A stretch of DNA of 64,000 bases from Girardinichthys multiradiatus (taxonomy: Eukaryota > Chordata > Actinopteri > Cyprinodontiformes > Goodeidae): assembly GCF_021462225.1 (NCBI RefSeq), contig NC_061813.1, positions 22,468,442 through 22,532,441 on the forward strand, in the 5' to 3' direction. Both the position numbers and the translations under genes were made by a program. The notes under the pieces were generated by a model, which worked only from the letters and a program-made list of their open reading frames with translations, was not told the origin of the DNA and searched no databases. Below are positions 51,541 through 63,316 of this stretch, one piece after another. Positions within the stretch are counted from its first letter, which is position 1. Each line of letters starts with the position of its first letter.

Positions 51541-54500
51541 TTCTGTTTAAATGACTCTTGCCTCAGAACCATAATGTTTTTTGTGTACATGTGTAACATT
51601 CAGATTATTTTATTTCATTAGCGTTTTGGGTGACTTTTTAAAACGCAAGTCTTGGATTGTTTTGTAATCATATTTATCTGTGCACTGAATCAGAGTGTCA
51701 TTGATCTGCATGGGTTTGATTTAACATCAATAAACAGACATGTTGAGTCATATTGACCACTCATAACATTGTTTGAACAAGTTACGATTGATAGTTTTCT
51801 CTATTTTCAGAAAATGCAAGCCTACTTTACCATTTTGGATTCACAATTGCAGTCCTACAGGGGAAAACACCTATACAACAAAGGGTCCATCTGATGACCT
51901 GTCCTCTTTAAATTGTTGTCAATAAGAGAACTATCACTCATAATAACTTCACAGAATTGTTCTAAAGCTAGGACGTTTATGAGCTCTAAAGCTCATCCCT
52001 TTAAAGGGAAGAAACACTCCTGTGTGTTTGGGCTTGGTTACAAATAATTTGAAAACAAAAAAAGCCTCATTTAGTCTTTACAGTATGACCTGTAATATTT
52101 CCAATCAGCTCAATTCAACTTTTTTCAAACGCAAGGGAAAATAATGCAGCCTTCTTTCAGCCAGCTCACCTGCAGTGCACAGCAACAGCTGAGAAAGGAG
52201 CAGTGCTGCACTCTGCAAAGCTTTAAACAGCAAACTCATTCTCTGGCATCTCATTTAAAGGTTTTTGAGACAGTGTGCAGATATAGCAGAACATTTTATC
52301 ATTCATAAAACCGTAACTTTCAGAAACCTTGGTATATGTTGATACGGGCAACCAGCACTTACTGTATCAATGTTAAACTGTATATTTTTGGACTTTCTTA
52401 TTTCAAAGCTGTGACAAATTGTTTGCATTTGTTAGTGCCAAAGGTAATATAGTTGGAAACACACATAATAGTAGCTTTGCATCAATAAGAGAAAGTCCCC
52501 AAAAGTTATTAACCAAAACCTTCCCATGTACGAAGCAGATAAACTAAAAAACTGACAACACATGACTTTTGGAAGGGGACATACAGTGGTAGTGAGGTGC
52601 ATAGTGTTACTGCCTTACACCAGGAACATCCAGCTTTACCCTTTCTTGATGGATTTGGTCAATCAATCTATACACACTTTGGTTTTCTTCATGTCAGCCA
52701 GACACTTTCAACAGTCTAAACACATACATGTTGGGTTTTGGTGACTAACACCTTAAGAGGGATTGTGTTCATAACAGACAGCCCTGTGTGACTTCGTGTT
52801 AGCGCTCTGATGGACTGATGACATGTCTAAAGTGTAACACATCCCTCGCGCGTTAACTGCTCAAGTAGTTATAAACTGATAGATGAATGGATGTGAGACA
52901 CTTATCATCTGCGGTTATTTTTTAACCCTTACTCTTATTGTATACTAAAACTGTTCATTATTTTATTTTACTCTGTCTGCTTTAGTCTTTTCAGAGTTGC
53001 AAAGATGGGCACAACTTGCACCTATCCAAGAGCCCATACATTTTAAGGAACGATACTGAACACTCAGCCATGCTTTTTTTATGCTTCTTGTTTTCAGGCA
53101 AGATTCATTTGTGTGCAGAAATACTTTTGGCCATTTTTTTTACCCTGTTTTCATTAGCTTTTTGTAGCTAGGGAATTGTAACTGATGTTTTTGTCCAGGC
53201 TTTTTAAAACAAACCCTAACCTTAAAACCATAAAATAGCCTTTTTAATAGCTTCCTACACAAAAAGCAACTCTGGTTCATCCATTGATGTCATGACCATT
53301 TTAAGCTTTTAGATGTTGAAGTAACTCAAATAACTCAATCTATATTTCATGTATTTCAGAAATAAATGGCCATAAACTGAAAAGTAAGCATTACATGAAA
53401 CCCTAATAATAAACAACAGATATAAGAACAAAAAGCAGTCCTCAAAATGGTCAAGCAAAATAAAAAGATGGAAATTAGTAAAAACAAAAATAGCACTTTT
53501 CAAAGAAAACCTTAAAAACGTTCAAGGTTTTACTAACCAGATTTCAGAAAGGAAAATATGAAAAACGATTAACTAATTATTTCTTAAATGTTTGCATATT
53601 ATATGAGGTTTACTTAACAGTGTCTTTCCTCTGTTTTTGTGTGCAGTCAAATCACATTTTCACATTTAATATACTGTTTTTTCTAACTTTGTTTTACTTT
53701 GATTGAAATACAGAGAGAATGCAAACAGTACAATGGGAACGACAAATGAGTCTACGACCTCAAATATTTTGAATATTCTGTAATATATCAATCAGGTGCA
53801 AATGTATTATGTGTCATTTTCACATAACTGCTAAAAGAGTAAATACGTACTTACAGCCTTCTTGAGCTGCACATGTGGTTATGGAATTCATATCTGCCAG
53901 CAGGAGTCTTGAAAACGTGGGCCATGTATGTAAGATTGAAAGCAGACTTTCACATTTCAGTCAAAACAAAGTTAAAAAAGAAAAACATCCTGTAGGTTTA
54001 GCTGGAAGTTCAGGGACAAGGTGAAGGTCAGTAACAGAGCATCCTGTTCTGTCAGCCAAACTTCCAATTCCCAAATGTGCAAGCTTGCACTCAACAGCCT
54101 CCACTCTTAGTAGACAGAATGGATAACAGGGATCTCTTGATGCAGCAGCTCTTTCATCCAGTTAAACCCCACAATGATGTGAGCACAGATTGACTGAGAT
54201 CTTTGCTGAGGCGGCCTACTGGGACACACTGACAAACTGGTTTAAATGCAGAAAGAAACGAGGAGAAGAGAGGTTGACTTTTCATCAGGTTAATGCAGAG
54301 CTGCAGCTGTTGCCATCTTGGTGAGTTTCCCAGATCCTTAAACTGTTCTCCTGGGAGACACCGGTCACTCTGCTGGACTCAAGCAGCTAATGAGCTGCCT
54401 TCTCACACTCCACCTGCCTGTTCTTGGACCGTCTGGTGCAGTCGAGGCAGAAAAAGCAAAAACGACTTGTAAATGTCCAATGTGCGACTTGACTGCACTG

Positions 54501-55600
54501 AAAATGAGCGCCCATTAATCAAATGGTGTCAACAAAACCATGAGGCTAGACTCTAGCTGAGTTAGCAGTTCAGTCGCATTTGCATTTTCAATGGATATTT
54601 TTTTTTTTTTTTTGCTACAAATGAAATTATTTTTTAGATATTTCATTTTCATTTATGTATGCTGAAGGAGACTAAAACAAAGCTGCATTCCATGGTGCCT
54701 ATTACTTCTGTTGCAAGTCGCATTGAGACTTGTCTTTAATGCTACAAGGATGCCATCTAGTGGTAAGAATCCAAAAGGAGGCCAAACAATGTCAAACTAC
54801 ATAATAAGGTAATTAGGATACAATATCTCTTTGAAAACCTTTTAGGAGATGTACATTTTCTAAATATAAGTTTGGTGTAATATCTCTGTCTCCTGCTGGG
54901 TTTTGACTTCTTCAATACTGATGCCCTCTCACGCACAAAAAGATGCCTCGAAAATGTTTTGCTTCTAAACTAAATTAAAACCAGGAAAGAAATTGCAAGT
55001 AATCACATTCGTGCAGTTGGATTATAGCCAGATTGTTCAAAATGCACACTCAAGAAACAGGAGCAAAAGACTGAAATATACAGTAGACAAAGCATTGAAA
55101 ACTGCATTTAAACTCAAACAAGAAGTTCATCAGATTATCAAAAAATCCCATTAACTTTAAAAAGTACAAATCTGTCTTTAATGTAATTGTCTTTCTTTAA
55201 TACAGTCATTACAGTCATTTAAAATTTCTTAAAATATCCTAACTATTATGAGACAAACAATTAAAGTGGTACACCCAAAAATACATTGCCTGCTGAGTTG
55301 AAGAATCCAACAGATTGTCCTTGAAAACACATGCTGATCCTCAACCAGTATTAAGCTTTTTAAAAATGTTGACTACAGCCTAATAAACATAAGGTGGCAT
55401 CAGTTAAAGTAGTGCTTTAAGAACAAAAAAGGTCTCCTTCACAGCTACAAACCTCTGGGCTTTGCAAGAAAACAAATAACATGGAACAGTGAGAGATCGA
55501 AAAACGTTTGATTTTCTGACAGAAAAATGCATCTGGCTGGTAATGATGGCTTCCAATGCTACAGGCATAACAGGTATATGCCACTGAAGCTCATCACTGC
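51541..55600. other. Spacer downstream of msc
   Basis: No coding sequence. 52575-52830 contains a decayed copy of the tRNA-headed SINE (GTGGTAGTGAGGTGCATAGTGTTACTGCC...GACAGCCCTGTGTGAC). A long T run (about 18) lies at 54597-54613. The 53980-54480 part looks unique and GC-richer than the flanks and may be regulatory, but I have no motif evidence. Confidence 0.4.
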
Positions 55601-55603
55601 AGT

Positions 55604-57720
55604 CAATTTAATTCAGTTAATTTCAGTTTGTTTATATAGTGCCGATTCACAACGCATGTCATCTCAAGGCACTTTACAAAGTCAATGCAGTCAAATTCAC
55701 TTTATTAAAGTTTTCAATCTAAGGAAAAGCCAGCAGATTGCATCTGGTCACTGACTTGCAGGATTCACTCCTCCTGGATGAGAATGTAGTGACAGTGGGC
55801 AGTTGCTTGCATTGACTCTGCAGCTATCCCTTAACCAAGCATGCATGTAGCGACAGTGGAAAGGAAAACTCAATTTTAACAGGAAGACACCTCCAGCAGG
55901 ATCCAGCTCAGTGTGAGTGGCCAACTGCTATGACCGACTGGGGGTTTGAGAGGACAGGGCATACACACAAAAAGAACACAGAATCACTGATCTAGGAGTA
56001 CTTTCTGCGTGAGAGGAAAGTAAAATGTTAGAGGCAGTAGTAGCTTCTTTAGTGGCTTCATCTAGGAGACAAAGACAGCTAAGCAGATAAACCCCGAGCC
56101 AGTTTTTATGTCTAGAAGAGAGACGGGGTTTAACGCTGAAAGACAGGGCCATGTGTATCATCTATAGAAAGAAAACATTAAGTTGTTGGTGTCACGGACT
56201 GACATTTTTGGACTTTGTTTGTGGCTTTGTGTTTGTTTACCTTTTGCTCAGATTTTTCTATTTTGGTTTTTGTATCATGTTTTTCTTTTCTCCCTCTTCT
56301 GCCTCCTAGTGTTTACTTCTTAAGTTATTTTATGGTTGTTTTCTTATTACTTGGTATGGTTTATTATTATTATTGTAATTATTATAGTTCTTGGTCTTCC
56401 CTGGATTCTATAGTTTTGTTTCTCTTTAGTATCTTTGTGGTTAATTGTGTTTTATTTGTTCCTTTGCACTCTTCTTGTTTACTAGTTTATTTTCTGTTTC
56501 CTTTCCAGTTAATTCAGTCAGTGTGGTTAGGTTTCTTTACTTTTGTATTCAGGTTTTCTTTATGGGTTCTTTGTTTGTTCTTAGGTTGTTATTGTTGTTC
56601 TTATGTTCCCTCTAGTTTCTCTGTTTACTTTAGTCATGATTATTCTAGTTTTCTTATTCCCCATTTGATTATTTATCTTTGTCTATAGGTTTCCTTGGTC
56701 TGTTTCTGTTTATTGTTTATTAGTTACTTTGCCCATCCTCAGTCTTTGTATTTGTTTCACCTGTTCCTTCTGCTTCTCTGCCTCCTTGTCACACCTGTTC
56801 CCTGTTTCGTTGATTATCTGCCTTTGTTATCTCACAGTATATACGTTGGTTTTGTGTCTTTGTTCAGTGCTGGTTCCTTGTGTTCGTCACACCTCGTTCT
56901 CGTCCATGATTATGCTTTGTTTTTTGCCACGTCTTGCCTTGGGGAAACCTGCAGTGATGTTGCTACGTTTTTTGACTTTGTAAATAAATCACTGAATTAC
57001 AAAGATGATCCTGCCAAGCTCTTGTCTGTACTTTGGTCCGATCCAAAACCACACCGTGACAGTTGGCAGCAGCAGCTCAGCCTATGGCCCCTTACAGGAC
57101 GGTGTCACGTCTAAACACAACCAGGCCAGATGTAGCCTCTTCTAAGAGAAAGAAAACAGAGTGAAAACATGAAGTTAAAAGTTGAAACAACACAAATAAC
57201 GCAACATTGGAGAGTAGTAGGAGAATGAAGCAGAGTAAGGGAAAGTGGTCATTATGTCCTCCAGCATCCTAAACCTAAAGCAGCATAACTACAGAGAAAG
57301 CTCAGGATAATCCACTCTAACTACAGGCTTTATCAAAAAGGAAAGTTTTAAGCCTAGCCTTAAAAGTAGACAGGGTGTCTGCCTCACGGACTAAAGCTGT
57401 GAGCTGGTACCACAGGAGAGGAGCCTGATAACTAGGATCTGCCTCCCATTCTACTTTTAGTGAGTCTAGGAACCACCAATAAACCTACAGTCTGAGAACA
57501 AAGTACTCTGTTAGGAATATATGGAACAATCAGATCTCTGATGTATGATGGAGCTAGATCATTAAGGGCTTTAAATCTGAGGAGGAGAATTTTAAATTCT
57601 GTTCTGGATTTAACAGGGAGCAAATGAAGAAAAGCTAAGGTGGGAGGAATATGACCTCTCCTTTCAATTTTCATCAGAAGACCAGGACAGTTAGCCATAT
57701 TATTGAAGCTAAGCTAACCT
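55604..57720 (-). mobile_element. L2-like LINE 3' half, reversed, split by a solo LTR
   Basis: The tail is at 55604-55690 (CAGTTTGTTTATATAGTGCCGATTCACAACGCATGTCATCTCAAGGCACTTTAC), followed by the 3' UTR that aligns inversely with 3960-4872, and the RT C-terminal relic at 57432-57698 ('HLLPVKSRTEFKILLLRFKA', 'APSYIRDLIVPYIP'). The UTR is interrupted between GTTGG and GCAGCAG by the LTR at 56190-57061: the plus-strand copy at 4185-4200 shows the uninterrupted form. 5' truncated. Confidence 0.85.
56190..57061 (+). mobile_element. Solo LTR (Gypsy-type), 872 bp, with 5-bp target duplication
   Basis: It starts TGTCACGG and ends CCGTGACA, an inverted terminal pair with the TG...CA of an LTR. It is flanked by a perfect GTTGG duplication (56185-56189 and 57062-57066). 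A TATA-like TATATACG lies near 56838 and AATAAA at about 56982. It has no coding sequence and no second LTR or internal region, so it is a solo LTR left by recombination. Two long hydrophobic frames inside (157 and 139 codons) are low-complexity artefacts. The Gypsy (Ty3) assignment rests on the TGTCACGG termini and 5-bp duplication. Confidence 0.82.
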
Positions 57721-58540
57721 AGCAACCCTTTACCATGACGAGAAAAACAGTGTGAAATACAGAGGGTTCCCAAACATAAAGTGCAGCACCAAAAAATGTG
57801 TTAGAATAAGTCAAAGATGTCACACAAGAGAGAATTCGGATCAAATCGAGAGAGACTGACACACCAAATAATCCACTGAGTGTAACAGTGAAAACAGGGA
57901 GTAACGCAATACACCTTAGCCACTATTCAAGAGGGACAGGAAAGCTGATCCTTCAAGCCCACAATGCCTGACTCAAGGAGAACCTCTTCCAGGCGAATAA
58001 CGCCCCTCTTTCGGACCAAACTGCATGTTCCCCTAATCTAAATCTCAATTGAAAACATTTGGGGGTTAATTAGGGAGTTAGTTTCAGTCCATGGATGCCC
58101 TTTGTGAAGCCATCTTCTTTACATATAGCTGCATTTCCACCAGGATGATTCACATCAACCATGCCTAAGATTTCAACAAGAAAGTTTGGCCTACTCACAT
58201 CTGAGACTGCCATTATAAACTTCTCATCAACCGATGCATAGCCTGTTTAGATTAAGATGTCCTTTAAATTAAATGTCTTCTACATTTGTTTTTTGTTTTT
58301 TTTTATTTCTTGCTTCTATTTCTTTGTTTTGCATTTTCAAGCTCAACTCAACATCTGGTTGCAATACAGTATGTGAATAGTTGTAACTTTTTAGATTTAA
58401 ATCAGGAGGGTATTGTTGCAAATTTACAAAAAAATACAATGGGAGAAATAAGTGCAGATCGTTACCACCCTTTTGTTTAAGTTCCACGAAGAAAATTGAG
58501 TCATTCGGTTGTGTTTCGATGCTGATGAATATTAGAATCC
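57721..58540. other. Spacer, nothing recognised
   Basis: No gene or named repeat. A T-rich run lies at 58288-58320. Confidence 0.35.
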
Positions 58541-58559
58541 TTCACCTGTTTGGTGAAGA

Positions 58560-58890
58560 TCCAAATGTAGGAAGACAGCAGCCAACAGGCAGGATTGAAA
58601 AATTGAATAATTATGAATAATTTTATTAATGCCTACAAAACTCCAAAAACTTGCAGGAACACAAACAGCTGAACTGTAGGACAAAAGCACTGGTCATGGC
58701 AATTTCAAAGAAAAGCAGGAACAAATGACTGAGCAATGACTCAGGTGTAAGAAAACACAGGGAACACTCAGGGGAAACGAATTAAACTCACAACAAACCA
58801 ACACAAGACTAATTTAAAATATAAAAACTGAAACACAACAATAAAAAAAGTGACAAACTTAATAATAATAAAGACCTTAAAATCACGACA
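58560..58890 (-). repeat. Interspersed repeat, class uncertain
   Basis: GGTGAAGATCCAAATGTAGGAAGACAGCAG to CACGACACAG, with a composition and A-rich layout like 14030-14470. Ends and TSD not established. Confidence 0.35.
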
Positions 58891-58965
58891 CAGCAGACAG
58901 AACAGTCAATTTTGTAACTGAACCTTTTTGTTTAAATCTTTATTTTACTGCACTGCAATTCACAC

Positions 58966-59322
58966 ACAGTACCCTCCACATTTATTGGCACACCTGATAT
59001 AGATGTGTAAAAAGCCTTAAAATAAATTAATCTTTTACTGCAATTGAGTTAATCTTTTATCTTGTCTTTTGTATTTTGAAGAGTGATCAATAGAAATGGG
59101 CATCTACATAACATCATTATCATACACCAGTGAAAAAGGAAACCTTAGATTACTAATGCAAAGCTCCTGTTTTCATCACTTTAATCAAGGTAATAAAGTA
59201 TTCCATTTTTTGTTTCAAAGTGCTTCAGTTAAACATATTTAAAGGAAATGTTAGAGGTGCCAGTAATATTAGCTCTGTTGAGTATGTAACCAAGTGTGCC
59301 AAAAAATGTGGAGAGAGCTGTA
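58966..59322. mobile_element. MITE with about 30-bp terminal inverted repeats
   Basis: The left end ACAGTACCCTCCACATTTATTGGCACACCTG and the right end CAAGTGTGCCAAAAAATGTGGAGAGAGCTGTA are imperfect inverted complements (core CCACATTT..TTGGCACAC / GTGTGCCAA..AAATGTGG). Size about 357 bp, no coding capacity, TA at the right junction. Tc1/mariner-type non-autonomous element by structure. Confidence 0.75.
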
Positions 59323-61809
59323 TAGCCCCTTTTCTATTGGCTCTTATATAATTAAATATTGTCCAATATTTAATAATGTTGCTGATAATACAGTAACTAT
59401 GATTTATGTAATGTATATTATGTTTTCTTTATTTTACTCTCTTGCAATATGAACTGAGTTTACTGCTACTTTGAAGAGAAAAGAAGAAACACAAATTATC
59501 TTCTAATTTAGTTTTATTATTATTATTATTAACATTTTATTTTCACAATGATTATTGTTGCAGTGTTATTTCCAGAGTACACGAGTGTGGTCTTAGACTT
59601 TAGAGAGCTATAACTGTCTTGTCCAGCAGAGGTCAGTATTTATTCATAGATGTTAGCATGGTAACCGTCTGCAGATCTCTCTACTCACTGTTAGTAAACA
59701 TCCTACAAACTTACGCTTTCCACGAAGTTTTCAGAGCTAATTCAAAACATTTATGTATTTTTTAAACAAGTGTTAAAATGGATTCAGACCAAATGCTTTT
59801 TTTTTTTTTTTTTAAATCATGGGTCTCAAAGTTTTTGCACAGTCCAATTGCTTTTATACATAAGCAACTTGTTGCATCTGAAATATAATTTCCATGAATA
59901 GGAAGGTCCTTTATGTCCAAAGTCAACATGAGGGGTTCAGGGAGGATGCCTTTGTAGCTACACCCAGAAACACTGAGTTTATGCCTTAAAACCTGCAGGA
60001 ATCCAGCCTAAGATCTCCAAGACCACTTTCACTGTTTATTATTTCTCATCCTGTAGCACTAATATGAACGGAAATATTCAAATATCAAGTCATATTTCAG
60101 TCATATTTGTTTAATGGACACATTTCTTATTTGGTAAATTTACTCCTTTTCCAGAGAGCAACATTTTAACCGTTAAACTCTCATCTCTTCTCCTAAAACA
60201 GACATTTTACACAATACCCCAAAATGTTTCTCCACATTTTTTTTTTCATTTGATCTTTTTTTAATTTATTTGTAAATTTAGCAAACACTAAAGATTAGCA
60301 CGAAAGTGCCTATGAAATCAGGAGCCTGACAAACAAAAACAGCTGCAATGAAATCTAAGGTTGGGACTTGGCTGGGACAAACTCATTATGTTTTTAGGAA
60401 CATAATGCATGGACTTATTTGTATTCACCAGCTTTATCAAATGCACCAGATGATTGAAACGTTTCAATTTTGGCCACCAGATCCTGTCCAATATTTTGCA
60501 GATTGACAATGTTTCAAGATAATTCATATCTATGGAATAAGTGTAATAAACTGTGCAACGCTTTGGATGACATGAGACATTGGTTGTTGTGATTTGACAT
60601 TATTATTGCTTTTTTTTTTCTATGATTTCTTTTTAGCTATAGAAAATAAACTATCTCCAACATTTTCGTTTCAAGATTCAATTTGCTGAAGTGATAACAT
60701 GATTAACGTTTGGGATTTAAACTGACTATCTGAAGCAAATACGTTCTGCACAATATTTGTGTAAAAGGGAGGGGTCTGGTGCTCCATGTAATGTGTTACT
60801 CATGGAGAAGACGATCCAGATGATTGGGTTGCAGCGAGTAACTGATGGTCTCCTTCTCAGTAGAGGACTGGCGCTCTTAATGGCGCGATAAGCTGAGATC
60901 TATGAAAAGAAAACATAATAAAAGAGATCAGGGGAAGACTGGAATGGGGGATATGTAAATATGTAAGGATAAAAATGCAGGAAAGCTTGACAAAACAGCA
61001 TCAACGTCAGCCTTACCGGCATTCCTCTGCCTCATCTGCCGTTGTCTGAGTATAACGTGGTGGCAGGACAGAAAACAGAATATCCGTCCTGAGCTGCCTG
61101 GGTGGAGTCTTGGTTCCTGGTTTGCTGCCAATGAGAGCCAAGAGGAAATAGATATTTGTATTTGCTCTCAGGGTGTCAATCAGACAATCCAGCCTTGTTT
61201 ACAAGAAATGGGCGGTGGCTACAGGTCATTATCTCCTCCTAACCTTGCCATCTCTCTAACAACGAAATTTACACCACTTAGTTCTTTCACTTGGCTTGTT
61301 TTGGATGCTCACTTACTTTCTCTTTAGAGGGACAGGTCAGAATTGTTAAAGTAAGGCTCTATTCAAACATTGTAGGTGGTTAATATCTTACCAGCGATAG
61401 ATAACTCTTTTGGCTGCTTTATTTGGTAAACAATCAGGATTAATTGGTCTTGGAGGTTGAAGCTAAAGGCTAGCTCGAGAAAAGCAAGGACCGAATTTGA
61501 CTTCTATCATCTTGAAACAACTTTTAGTCCATTGGGATATCAGTTGTTTGATAAAGGTGTATTCTGATAATGCTGGTATATAAGCAAAGCATGAGATAGA
61601 GCCTAAATGGCATTTGTCAACCTAAACCTTTGACAATTGCTTAATCAGAGGAAGTACAGAATATCAGATTGCTGAAAACACTTCATATCTTCCATTCTCA
61701 GTACATGTTTCTCCCAGGAAGAACATTGGCCACACACACTCTCTCCTGCCTCAATTTGTGATCTAAATAATCATTGGTTTAATTGTAAATAACCACCTTA
61801 AGGAAACAT
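59323..61809. other. Spacer, nothing recognised
   Basis: About 2.5 kb of mostly AT-rich sequence. 60770-60900 is locally GC-richer and looks unique. No exon of EYA1 (the expected next gene) was recognised. Confidence 0.4.
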
Positions 61810-62035
61810 GACAGTTTAAAGGTTCAAAAAACAGTGCTTGAATCATGGTATAAGTTTGTTTGGTCTTCACTCCACTTGGAACAGCCATTAACTTCAGCCT
61901 CCTGGAACAAGTTTACGAAATGAAGATGCCAAGACAGGTAAGTGCTGCAAGTGAGATCCTCTTTATACCTTTTAAAAGATCCTCACATCAAATATCCTAA
62001 CAAATCCCTTTATGGTGTTGTCAATGCATGGTATT
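61810..62035 (+). repeat. Direct repeat, left copy (226 bp)
   Basis: Starts GACAGTTTAAAGG and ends TGCATGGTATT. The copy at 63091-63316 is identical except for one base (G at 61897, A at 63178). Contains a consensus donor CAG/GTAAGT at 61937/61938. Flanks the LINE at 62036-63090. Confidence 0.97.
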
Positions 62036-62066
62036 CGTTCGTTCGTTCGTTCGTTCGTTCGTTCGT
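62036..62066. repeat. (CGTT)n tail of the LINE
   Basis: About seven tandem TTCG units, which is the 3' tail of the reversed LINE. Frames reading 'RSFVRSFVRSF' through it are artefacts. Confidence 0.9.
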
Positions 62067-63090
62067 CGTCTTCCGCTTATCCAGGACCGGGTCGCGGGGG
62101 CAGCAGACTCAGCAGAGACGCCCAGACGTCCCTCTCTCCAGACACCTCCTCCAGCTCCTCCAGGGGGAGCCCAAGGCGTTCCCAGGCCAGCCAAGAGACA
62201 TAGTCCCTCCAGCGTGTCCTGGGTCGTCCCCTGGGCCTCCTCCCGGTGGGACGTGCCTGGAACACCTCCCGAGGAAGGCGTCCAGGAGGCATCCGGTATA
62301 GATGCCCGAGCCACCTCAACTGGCTCCTCTCGATGTGGAGGAGCAGCGGCTCTACTCCGAGCCCCTCCCGGATGGCCGAGCTCCTCACCCTATCTCTAAG
62401 GGAGTGCCCGGCCACCCTACGGAGGAAGCTCATTTCAGCCGCTTGTATCCCTGATCTCGTTCTTTCGGTCATGACCCAAAGTTCATGGCCATAGGTGATG
62501 GTAGGAACGTAGACCGACCAGTAAATTGAGAGCTTTGCTTTTCGGCTCAGCTCTCTCTTCACCACAATGGACCGGCACAGCGCCCCCATTACTGTGGCAG
62601 CCGCACCGATCCGTCTGTCGATCTCCCGCTCCATTCTTCCCTCACTCGTGAACAAGACCCCGAGTTACTTAAACTCCTCCACTTGAGGCAGGAACTCCCC
62701 TCCAACCTGAAGAGGACAAGCCACCCTTTTCCGGTCGAGTACCATGGCCTCGGACTTGGAGGAGCTGATCCTCATCCCAGCCGCTTCACACTCGGCTGCG
62801 AACCGCCACAGCACATGCTGTAGGTCTTGGCTAGAGGGGGCCAGCAGGACCACGTCATCCGCAAAAAGAAGAGACGAAATCCACTGGTCCCCAAACCAGA
62901 CCCCCTCCGGCCCTTGGCTGCGTCTAGAAATCCTGTCCATAAAAGTTATGAACAGGACCGGCGACAAAGGGCAGCCCTGCCGGAGTCCAACATGCACTGG
63001 GAACAGGTCCGACTTAGTGCCGGCAATGCGGACCAAACTCTTGCTCCGCTCGTACAGGGACCGGATGGCCCCTAATAAAGGGCCCCCGAA
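62036..63090 (-). mobile_element. 5'-truncated RTE/Rex3-like LINE
   Basis: Reads on the minus strand from the truncated end at 63090 to a (CGAA)n tail at 62036-62066. Frames at 62665-63036 ('GLRQGCPLSPVLFITFMDRI', 'LLFADDVVLLAPSSQDL') and 62077-62655 ('RSGIQAAEMSFLRRVAG', 'RSQLRWLGHLYRMPPGRLPR') cover the RT palm to the C-terminus. Only a short frame break between them (about 62655) damages it. Closely similar to, but less decayed than, 7303-9882. The endonuclease and N-terminal RT are lost by truncation. Confidence 0.92.
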
Positions 63091-63316
63091 GACAGTTTAA
63101 AGGTTCAAAAAACAGTGCTTGAATCATGGTATAAGTTTGTTTGGTCTTCACTCCACTTGGAACAGCCATTAACTTCAACCTCCTGGAACAAGTTTACGAA
63201 ATGAAGATGCCAAGACAGGTAAGTGCTGCAAGTGAGATCCTCTTTATACCTTTTAAAAGATCCTCACATCAAATATCCTAACAAATCCCTTTATGGTGTT
63301 GTCAATGCATGGTATT
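63091..63316 (+). repeat. Direct repeat, right copy (226 bp)
   Basis: Second copy of 61810-62035 (225/226 identical), directly following the truncated end of the LINE. After it the sequence runs on into unique DNA (GTTTAGAAAAATAC...). Confidence 0.97.

Noticed and set aside
56215..57114. Two long Phe/Leu/Ser-rich frames (157 and 139 codons) that look like membrane proteins
   Set aside because: They read through a T-rich solo LTR in overlapping frames; the hydrophobicity comes from base composition.
62012..62301. Frames with a 'RSFVRSFVRSF' repeat protein
   Set aside because: Translation of the (CGTT)n tail and antisense of the LINE.
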